Assembly (NCBI RefSeq): GCF_039655745.1
Contig: NZ_JBBYXI010000001.1
Coordinates: 372,001-436,000 of the forward strand
Direction of reading: 5' to 3'
DNA length: 64,000 bases
Source of the DNA: Hohaiivirga grylli
Lineage (GTDB): Bacteria; Pseudomonadota; Alphaproteobacteria; Rhizobiales; Beijerinckiaceae
Shown: one piece after another, positions 57,279 to 64,000 of the stretch
Layout: every line of letters starts with the position of its first letter
Position numbering within the stretch: position 1 is the stretch's first letter
Translations under genes and position numbers: made by a program
The notes under the pieces: generated by a model
What the model was told of the DNA's origin: nothing
The model's input: only the letters and a program-made list of their open reading frames with translations
Database searches by the model: none

Positions 57279-60200
57279 TGCGTTTAAATGTTTCGGCTTG
57301 GGCTATTCGAAATCCGATCCCACCTATCGTTTTATTCATCGTCTTAACGGTGCTCGGTCTTTTCTCATTTGCCAGTCTGCCAATCACACGTTTCCCTAAT
57401 ATTGATTTTCCGCTCATATCCGTCACTGTAACGCAATCGGGGGCAGCACCTGCTGAGTTACAAAATCAGGTAACCAAGAAGGTTGAAGATGCTGTTGCGG
57501 GTGTTAATGGCGTCAAACATATCACATCAACAATCTCTGAAGGAACGTCTTCGACGTCCATTGAATTCCAGATGGAAATCAATTCAGACCGGGCATTGAA
57601 CGATGTTAAGGATGCCATTTCAAAAATCAGGGCAGATCTGCCACGTAGTATAGATGAGCCAATTGTACAGAGATTTGATATTGCAGGTTTGCCGATTGCA
57701 ACCTACGCGGCCTATGCCCCTGCAATGACAACTGAAGAATTGTCTTGGTTCGTCGATGATGTGATTGCAAGGAACCTGCAAAGTGTTTCAGGTGTCTCCC
57801 AGATTCGGCGTATCGGTGGAGCAGATCGTGAAATACGGGTAACATTACGTCCCGATCGCCTGCTTTCTCTCGGTGTTACGGCGGCTGAGATTAATCAGCA
57901 GTTGCGTATGACAAGTGTTGATCTCACAGGCGGGCGCGGAGAGCTGGGCGGTCAGGAGCAGTCTATCCGAACGCTTGGCGGTGCGCAGACACTTCAAACT
58001 TTGGCGGCAACGAGTATTGTGCTCTCGGGTGACCGTAAAGTGCGCCTTGATGAGCTGGCTACAATCTCGGATACCTCGCAGGAACCACGTATTTTTGCGA
58101 CTTATAATGGCGATCCGGTTGTTGCTTTCTCGATTTCCCGGGCATCGGGTACAAGTGATGCGGTTGTCGCCGAAGCAGTTAGCCGTAAGATTGCTGAGCT
58201 CGGCAAAAAACATCCGGAAGCGCGTCTTGAACTGATTGATACTGAAGTCACTTACACCGTCGGTAATTATCAGTCTGCAATGCATACCTTGCTGGAAGGT
58301 GCATTCCTTGCCGTAATTGTGGTTTTCCTATTCCTTAGGGACTGGAGAGCAACTGTTATTGCGGCAATTGCACTTCCTTTATCAATATTGCCGACCTTCT
58401 GGGTTATTAGCCTGCTAGGGTATTCCCTTAATCTCGTCAGCCTGCTTGGTATTACGCTTGTGACGGGTATTCTGGTTGATGACGCGATTGTTGAGATTGA
58501 GAATATTGTCCGCCATATGCGTATGGGCAAATCGCCATATCGGGCTTCTCTTGAAGCAGCAGATGAAATTGGCCTTGCCGTAATTGCTATTACCCTGACC
58601 ATTGTTGCAGTCTTTGCTCCGGTCAGTTTCATGAAGGGTATTGCTGGTCAGTATTTTAAACAGTTTGGTATCACAGTTGCTGTTGCCGTTCTGTTTTCAC
58701 TTCTGGTTGCACGTTTAATTACACCTCTCATGACCGCCTATTTCCTTAGAGCGCATGAGGCTGTTGAAGAAAAAGACGGTACGGTTCTCAGCTTTTATAC
58801 AAAACTTGTCGATTGGTCTGTCCGGCATAAATACCGTACGCTTGCCATAGGCTTCGGCTTCTTTGTGCTTTCGATTATGTCGACAGGGTTGTTGCCATCA
58901 GCCTTCATGCCGGAAGAAGATATCAATAGATCTGTTTTTGTTGCTGAGTTACCTCCCGGTGCGCGTTTGGTTGATACACGCCGTGTGACAAATGAAATAA
59001 CCAGGCAGTTACGCGAGATGCCTGAAGTTAAGTCAGTGATTGTCAGTGGTGGCGCCAAGATGCCCCAAGGGGCAGATATCCGTATGGCAACCTTATTCGT
59101 GAATTATGTTCCGAAGGGTGAACGCTCGCTGAGACAAAAACAGCTTGAATCCAAAATTACCAAGATTGTCTCTGACATTCCGGATGTTCGTTTCTATGCT
59201 TTAAATGATGGTGGACAGCGTGCGTTCAGTCTAACGGTTGCAGGCTCAAACGAAAGCGATGTTATTGCCACCGCAAATGCCATGCAGCGGGAAATGAAGA
59301 CTATTCCGATACTTGAAAGTGTTTACTCAACAGTACCACTGGACCGGCCTGAAATTCGGTTGCGTCCCCGTGCAGGAATTGCTGCTGAACTGGGTGTCTC
59401 AACGGATGTTATTGCAGAAACAATTCGGGTTGCGACTATTGGTGATGTGGAGGCAAATCTCGCTAAATTCAGTGCGGATGACCGGCAGATACCTATCCGG
59501 GTGCAACTCCCAGACCGGGCGCGCAGTGATATTGTCCTTTTGCAGACTCTGAAAGTACCAACAGCTTATGGCGCTGTGCCGCTCAGTACGATTGCAGAAT
59601 TTGAGCTTGGACGCGGGCCTTCATCAATTGACCGTTATGATCGCGCATTGCGGATTGCGTTGGAGGCTGACCTCAAGGGAACAGATGCTCTTGGTGAGGC
59701 TGTTGCGGCAGTCATGGAACTGCCTGCTGTCAAAAACCGACCGGCAGGTGTTGAGATTCGCCAGTTTGGCGATATTGAAGTGATGACAGAGGTCTTTACA
59801 GGCTTTGCTCAGGCAATGGGTATTGGCCTAATGCTGGTGCTTGGTGTTCTAATCCTTCTCTTTTCCAACTTCCTGCAACCATTCACGATTTTGCTGTCAT
59901 TGCCGCTCTGTATCGGTGGGGTCATTCTCGCATTGCTGATGACCAATAATTCCATTTCGATGCCGGTTGTGATTGGCATTCTGATGCTGATGGGTATTGT
60001 GACCAAAAACGCAATCATGCTGGTGGATTTTGCAATGGAGCGTGTGGCCCAGGGCTGGGATCACATTGATGCAATTGTTGATGCAGGCCGAAAACGGGCC
60101 CGGCCCATCGTGATGACAACATTGGCTATGGTTGCAGGTATGGTGCCAAGCGCACTGGCATTCGGTTCTGGCGGTGAATTTCGTGCACCAATGGCGATTG

Positions 60201-60334
60201 CCGTTATCGGCGGCCTGACGGTTTCAACTGTTCTTTCGCTGGTGTTTGTGCCAGCCTTCTTTATCCTGATTGATGACCTGTCAGGTTTTCTGGGACGAAA
60301 ACTAGGTCGTTTTGTTGGAGAGAAAGAAGATTAA
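57278..60334 (+). CDS. RND efflux permease, AcrB/HAE1 family
   Basis: 1018 residues from ATG 57278 (AAGGA upstream), twelve membrane helices and two large periplasmic loops. The proton-relay Asp pair is in GILVDDAIVEIEN (TM4) and the partnering Lys in GIVTKNAIMLVDF (TM10), so the pump should be functional. Typical substrates are drugs, detergents or bile-like compounds. The TG-ATG overlap with the adaptor gene shows translational coupling. No tolC-type channel gene follows, so an outer-membrane partner must be encoded elsewhere. Confidence 0.94.
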   Translation: MRLNVSAWAIRNPIPPIVLFIVLTVLGLFSFASLPITRFPNIDFPLISVTVTQSGAAPAELQNQVTKKVEDAVAGVNGVKHITSTISEGTSSTSIEFQMEINSDRALNDVKDAISKIRADLPRSIDEPIVQRFDIAGLPIATYAAYAPAMTTEELSWFVDDVIARNLQSVSGVSQIRRIGGADREIRVTLRPDRLLSLGVTAAEINQQLRMTSVDLTGGRGELGGQEQSIRTLGGAQTLQTLAATSIVLSGDRKVRLDELATISDTSQEPRIFATYNGDPVVAFSISRASGTSDAVVAEAVSRKIAELGKKHPEARLELIDTEVTYTVGNYQSAMHTLLEGAFLAVIVVFLFLRDWRATVIAAIALPLSILPTFWVISLLGYSLNLVSLLGITLVTGILVDDAIVEIENIVRHMRMGKSPYRASLEAADEIGLAVIAITLTIVAVFAPVSFMKGIAGQYFKQFGITVAVAVLFSLLVARLITPLMTAYFLRAHEAVEEKDGTVLSFYTKLVDWSVRHKYRTLAIGFGFFVLSIMSTGLLPSAFMPEEDINRSVFVAELPPGARLVDTRRVTNEITRQLREMPEVKSVIVSGGAKMPQGADIRMATLFVNYVPKGERSLRQKQLESKITKIVSDIPDVRFYALNDGGQRAFSLTVAGSNESDVIATANAMQREMKTIPILESVYSTVPLDRPEIRLRPRAGIAAELGVSTDVIAETIRVATIGDVEANLAKFSADDRQIPIRVQLPDRARSDIVLLQTLKVPTAYGAVPLSTIAEFELGRGPSSIDRYDRALRIALEADLKGTDALGEAVAAVMELPAVKNRPAGVEIRQFGDIEVMTEVFTGFAQAMGIGLMLVLGVLILLFSNFLQPFTILLSLPLCIGGVILALLMTNNSISMPVVIGILMLMGIVTKNAIMLVDFAMERVAQGWDHIDAIVDAGRKRARPIVMTTLAMVAGMVPSALAFGSGGEFRAPMAIAVIGGLTVSTVLSLVFVPAFFILIDDLSGFLGRKLGRFVGEKED

Positions 60335-60338
60335 GATT

Positions 60339-60368
60339 GGTGACTGATTTCAGAATAAGCCAGTCACC
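60339..60368. terminator. Bidirectional hairpin between the RND permease and SulP genes
   Basis: GGTGACTG/CAGTCACC (8-bp stem, 14-base loop) spans the gap between two convergent genes, directly after the permease stop. It has no T-run on either side, so it is a modest candidate. Confidence 0.5.
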
Positions 60369-60374
60369 ACTGTC

Positions 60375-62096
60375 TTAGCTTTCCTCCGATACCAGTTTGT
60401 CCTTGACGATATTAATCGCAGTATCAATATCAGCCTGATAATGAACCAGTGGCCATTTAATGCCATGGGCGAGCAGACTGCGCCGAACAGCTGGACGCGT
60501 TCCCGTCAGATAAATCACAGACTGGTTACGTTTTGCCTTTCCAATAAATGCATTGATTGTAGCTGATGCCGTGGAATCGATAATCGGAACATCCGAGAAA
60601 TCGATAATAATGGCTTCCGGCCAGGCAGAAGCCTGTTCAAGTGCTTTACCTACAGTACCTGCTGCACCAAAGAAGAAAGCACCAGAGATGCGATAGACAA
60701 CAATTCTGTCATCCTTGACCAGAGTGGAATCATACTCTGTCCTGTTGTCATCCATGTCAGGGATATCAACACTGTTATCCGGCAGATTGTTTTCAATACG
60801 AATAGAGGTTGCCATGCGGTGTAAAAACAACAGGGCACCAAGGCTGAAGCCAACAACAATGCCCTCGGTCAGGTCACGGAATATGGTCAGCAGGAAGGTC
60901 GCCAGCAGAACAACTGCATCACCTGCTGATGCGCGCATCAGAACATTGAATTCATGCTTCTCTGCCATATTCCAGGCAACAACTGCCAGAACACCGGCAA
61001 GAGCAGCCAACGGGATATAGCCTGCTAATGGTGCCGCAATCAGCATGAACAGCAGCAGGAAGACCGCATGAAGCATGCCCGATACCGGGCCGTGAGAACC
61101 TGAACGGACGTTTGTTGCTGTGCGGGCAATCGTGCCGGTAACACAGAAGCCACCAAATAAGGCTGAACCGATGTTGGCAATACCTTGTGCAACCAGCTCA
61201 CAGTTTGAACGGTGCCGACGACCGGTCATGCTGTCAGCGACAACGGCTGATAACAGGCTTTCAATACTGCCCAGCAGCGTAAAGGAGACGGCAGCAGGAA
61301 GAACCTCGATAACTTTTGAAAGTGATATTTTTGGCAGGGATGGCATTGGGAGAGAACGTGGGATACCACCGAACTTGGTACCGATTGTCTCAACAGGCAA
61401 TCCGAATAAGGCTGCCGCAATAGATGCCAGAGTGATGGCAACCAGCATGCCCGGTATTTTGGGTGCTAACTTCTGAATACTGATGATAATGGCAATAGTT
61501 GCTACGCTTAAGACAGTTGCAGCTACAGATATGGATGGGAACGATTCCCAAAGCACCATCAATTTAGGCAAGAGTGGGCCGGGCTCCGGGGCCACAAGTG
61601 TCAGCCCAAACAGGTCTTTAACCTGACTGGCGAAAATGATGACGGCAATGCCTGTTGTGAAGCCAACAGTAACTGGAAACGGAATGTACTTGATGAAGGT
61701 GCCAAGTTGTAACAACCCAATGGCAATAAATATAATGCCTGATAAAGTGGTTGCGAGAATGAGACCATCAATACCGTACTGATGAACAACGGCTGCAACG
61801 AGCACAATGAAGGCTCCTGCCGGGCCACCAATCTGAAAACGGCTTCCGCCCAGAAGTGAAACGAGAAAACCACCCACAATTGCCGTGTAAAGTCCGCGAT
61901 CTGGTGTGACGCCGGAAGCAATGGCAATTGCCATTGAGAGTGGCAAGGCAACAATGGCAACGGTCAATCCGGCGATAACATCAGCCTGAAAGTCCTTAAA
62001 TCCATATTTCTCACGCAGAATAGTAATCAGTTTTGGCGTGTAAAGTTCAAGCCAGTGTGCTTTTGAAGCGCGTGTCGTCAATTCAATCAGCCCCAA
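60375..62096 (-). CDS. SulP-family anion transporter with STAS domain
   Basis: 573 residues, about 12 helices plus a C-terminal STAS domain (~460-573, beginning near VYRISGAFFFGAA). The N-terminal blocks VAIVALPLSMAIAIASG, GPAGAFIVLVAAVV and the SMTGRRH region match SulP. These carry sulfate, bicarbonate, nitrate or dicarboxylates; the substrate is not evident here. No ATG opens the frame upstream of the conserved part; TTG 62096 gives a typical amphipathic N-terminus but the start is uncertain. It lies downstream of trxA with a terminator between, so it has its own promoter. Confidence 0.9.
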   Translation of the reverse strand: MGLIELTTRASKAHWLELYTPKLITILREKYGFKDFQADVIAGLTVAIVALPLSMAIAIASGVTPDRGLYTAIVGGFLVSLLGGSRFQIGGPAGAFIVLVAAVVHQYGIDGLILATTLSGIIFIAIGLLQLGTFIKYIPFPVTVGFTTGIAVIIFASQVKDLFGLTLVAPEPGPLLPKLMVLWESFPSISVAATVLSVATIAIIISIQKLAPKIPGMLVAITLASIAAALFGLPVETIGTKFGGIPRSLPMPSLPKISLSKVIEVLPAAVSFTLLGSIESLLSAVVADSMTGRRHRSNCELVAQGIANIGSALFGGFCVTGTIARTATNVRSGSHGPVSGMLHAVFLLLFMLIAAPLAGYIPLAALAGVLAVVAWNMAEKHEFNVLMRASAGDAVVLLATFLLTIFRDLTEGIVVGFSLGALLFLHRMATSIRIENNLPDNSVDIPDMDDNRTEYDSTLVKDDRIVVYRISGAFFFGAAGTVGKALEQASAWPEAIIIDFSDVPIIDSTASATINAFIGKAKRNQSVIYLTGTRPAVRRSLLAHGIKWPLVHYQADIDTAINIVKDKLVSEES

Positions 62097-62152
62097 AAAA
62101 GCAGAGCGATATTTTTATATCTGCTCCGCATAGACAGATTTGGCCAACAAAA

Positions 62153-62187
62153 AAGGTATGTTGTAGCCAATGGTTACAACATACCTT
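62153..62187 (-). terminator. Rho-independent terminator of trxA
   Basis: A perfect 13-bp stem (AAGGTATGTTGTA/TACAACATACCTT) with a 9-base loop is followed, on the minus strand, by TTTTTT. It starts about 93 bases after the trxA stop. Confidence 0.9.
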
Positions 62188-62279
62188 GGTTTTAGCTTAT
62201 TGGAAGCCCATTCATGTGCTTCGAAAGCGCGCGGTCATGATCTGGGAAAGATTTTCCAAAATCTCCCTGCCCACAAACC

Positions 62280-62600
62280 TCAGATTGTAGATTCAATCCA
62301 CTTTGTCAGATCGCCCTTTGGAGCTGCACCTGCGCGCTGACCAGCCAGCTGACCATTCTTGAAGATCAAAAGAGCGGGAATGGAGCGGATACCGAACTGA
62401 GAAGCAATGTTCTGATTTTCGTCAACGTTGACTTTAGCAACCTTTACTTTGCCAGCCATTTCGTTGGAAATTTCTTCAAGAGCCGGTGCAATCATGCGGC
62501 AAGGTCCGCACCACTCAGCCCAGAAGTCAACAACAACTGGTTCTGAAGAATTGAGTACTTCTTGTTCGAAGCTGGCGTCGGTCACCGTTACGGTAGCCAT
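62280..62600 (-). CDS. trxA: Thioredoxin 1
   Basis: 106 residues. The active site is WAEWCGPCRMIAP (Cys32/Cys35 type), with cis-Pro in IRSIPALLIF and the C-terminal amphipathic helix. It reduces protein disulfides. GAGGT precedes ATG 62600. Addition of the addA gene just upstream, on the same strand (93 bases away), is the usual Hyphomicrobiales order; in many relatives folC follows trxA, but here a SulP transporter gene does. Confidence 0.97.
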   Translation of the reverse strand: MATVTVTDASFEQEVLNSSEPVVVDFWAEWCGPCRMIAPALEEISNEMAGKVKVAKVNVDENQNIASQFGIRSIPALLIFKNGQLAGQRAGAAPKGDLTKWIESTI

Positions 62601-62693
62601 GGTATTACCTCATCAAAAGAACGCGTATCGCGTAAGAATCTTTGCATTGTCACTGCTGCAAAGTAGGTGCCCTGTTCCAAAGAATCAAGGCGT

Positions 62694-64000
62694 TTAAAAG
62701 CTAAAGTCAAAGGTATTTGAATTTTTGATATCGTGGAGTGCTTTGGCGCATTCGTCGTGAGAGACTTCCCGGACAACCGGCCCGTTTGTCCAGATAACAA
62801 AGGTTTTGATCGTATGTTGCGGATAAAGTTCAGTAAGCAAATCGGCATAAAGGGCGAGCTGTGCGACATATTCCTGTGGCACAGGCTGGCTATGCTCTGG
62901 CGGTCTGAATGACGATTTGAAATCTGCGATGAGAACCTGATTCTCAAGGACGACAAAACGATCAACCTGTCCTGAAACAGGAAGTGGGCCAGCGGAGGTA
63001 AGCAATGTTCCGGTGATGGGAACCTCAGCCCGAGCTGTTGCTCCGAATAATGGTTTCAGTTCATCAGTGCCTAAAAGTATCAAGACATCATTGATGAGTT
63101 TGGAGCGCTCGGTTTCAGGCCATGAGGGCACCTGTTGTGCAATGTAATTTGTTGCACGTGTCAACCGATCTGCTTCGGGGATATTGGGTAATCGCTCAAG
63201 CAGGGCATGAGTGAGCGTGCCCTTGAGTCGTGCTTTAGCTCCCTTCAGACGATTACCGGATGTTTTGCTGCCAGATGACTTGCGTGGGTCTGGATAGATG
63301 ACAGGTGGTTCGGCAGCTCCCAGTACGTTTGATGGACGCAGGGGTGGCAAAGGTTCTGGTTCAGGTTGAACAGGGGTTTTGAGCCAATATGGAGGCTCAA
63401 GTGCCTCTTCTTTAACAGATGGGGGTTGCAGCGGTAACTGGGTTCTGCTGTCACCCTCATACCATATTGTAACGGTGCCAAAATCTTCCTGCTGCGTCTT
63501 TATGTTCTGTGGTACGCGCTCAAGACCGGTGCGGATCATTTCGCTCCAGGCTTCCGGCTGAATGGTGTTGCGGCTGGACGTCTTGAATGGAGCAACGAGA
63601 AGCTTGTCCTTCGCGCGTGTCATGGCAACATAAAGCAGGCGGTTATGTTCTTCGATTCCCTTTGAACGCAGGTTTGAACGGGCAATCCCCGTAATCTCAC
63701 AATCCATTTTCTTTGTTGTCCAGACCGGGACATTTGTATTCTTGAAAGATACGGGAATGAGCGCGGGGTCACGACCCAAGACATCCCCGCCATCAATCAG
63801 AATAGTAACAGGGGCTTCCAGCCCCTTTGCACCATGAACCGTCATGACACGGACTTCATTGCGGTTAGACTCAAAGTCACGCTTGATGGAATGTGAAGCT
63901 GTCTCAAAACGATTAAGAAATGTTAGCAGAGAAGGTGTCTCGCTAGATTCCGCATTTTTGGCAAAGGTCAGGAAGGCATCAATCGCATCCCCGGCTTCCA
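62694..64000 (-). CDS. addA: Double-strand break repair helicase-nuclease AddA, C-terminal part
   Basis: The frame is open to the window edge; the visible 435 residues are the C-terminal part. Helicase motif V-like TVHGAKGLEAP and motif VI-like YVAMTRAKDKL belong to the UvrD/PcrA fold. The end carries the PD-(D/E)XK nuclease: HALLERLP, then DRFVVLENQVLIADFKS (Asp and Lys ligands) and the helical QLALYADLL, characteristic of AddA nucleases. With AddB it processes double-strand breaks. The N-terminal ATPase half lies outside the window. Confidence 0.92.
   Translation of the reverse strand, partial: EAGDAIDAFLTFAKNAESSETPSLLTFLNRFETASHSIKRDFESNRNEVRVMTVHGAKGLEAPVTILIDGGDVLGRDPALIPVSFKNTNVPVWTTKKMDCEITGIARSNLRSKGIEEHNRLLYVAMTRAKDKLLVAPFKTSSRNTIQPEAWSEMIRTGLERVPQNIKTQQEDFGTVTIWYEGDSRTQLPLQPPSVKEEALEPPYWLKTPVQPEPEPLPPLRPSNVLGAAEPPVIYPDPRKSSGSKTSGNRLKGAKARLKGTLTHALLERLPNIPEADRLTRATNYIAQQVPSWPETERSKLINDVLILLGTDELKPLFGATARAEVPITGTLLTSAGPLPVSGQVDRFVVLENQVLIADFKSSFRPPEHSQPVPQEYVAQLALYADLLTELYPQHTIKTFVIWTNGPVVREVSHDECAKALHDIKNSNTFDFSF

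Overview
The window looks like a chromosomal segment of an alphaproteobacterium, most likely Hyphomicrobiales (the Rhizobium/Brucella/Bartonella side), with moderate GC. The support is gene content and order rather than any single marker: dnaK, dnaJ, a PmtA-like methyltransferase and pyrF in a row; dapB followed by gpmA; mutS beside a MaeB-type malic enzyme; trxA beside addA; an OlsB ornithine-lipid acyltransferase; and a near-perfect alphaproteobacterial RpoH promoter in front of dnaK. I could not run a search, so the family-level assignment is open. I see no rRNA, tRNA, CRISPR array, transposase or phage structural gene.

Layout. 0-3.7 kb: a truncated secreted repeat protein (autotransporter-type) and yifB/comM. 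3.7-8.1 kb: an Fbp-type ABC importer with an extra small cysteine-rich exported protein inside the operon. 8.1-13 kb: a YtcJ-type amidohydrolase and an isochorismatase-fold hydrolase, then a small variable block (methyltransferase, tiny membrane protein, HEAT-repeat protein) bracketed by a 53-bp direct repeat that is the duplicated 3' end of the HEAT gene. 13.0-14.7 kb: a strikingly AT-rich single-gene island encoding an RpoD-region-4-like helix-turn-helix joined to a TnsA-like nuclease domain; this is the most novel item. 14.7-23 kb: mutS, malic enzyme, a MurB that resembles the gammaproteobacterial type, and a HerA-like ATPase. 23-28.6 kb: a TetR-controlled HlyD/ABC-2 exporter and a DHA2 drug pump. 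28.7-36.2 kb: recX, a class A penicillin-binding protein, olsB (with a Pho-box-like site), queG, a GST, uppP and nth. 36.3-37.2 kb: a decayed Ada-type O6-methylguanine repair gene whose active-site cysteine codon carries one of several frameshifts. 37.3-42 kb: pyrF, methyltransferase, dnaJ, dnaK. 42.4-49.8 kb: a second Fbp/Afu-type importer followed by a two-component system and a paralogous solute-binding protein that probably serves as the sensor's periplasmic partner. 50-52.7 kb: an SsuABC/NMT1-type importer behind a structured leader. 52.8-64 kb: dapB, gpmA, alkB, an exported protein with an RND pump, a SulP transporter, trxA and the 3' part of addA.

Functional themes are nutrient import (three ABC importers with binding proteins, one of them with its own sensor), export of toxic compounds (ABC-2, DHA2, RND), envelope synthesis (MurB, PBP1, UppP, OlsB, DapB) and DNA repair (MutS, RecX, Nth, AlkB, AddA, plus the dead Ada). 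AlkB is intact while the Ada/MGMT gene is broken, so the window's alkylation repair is one-sided.
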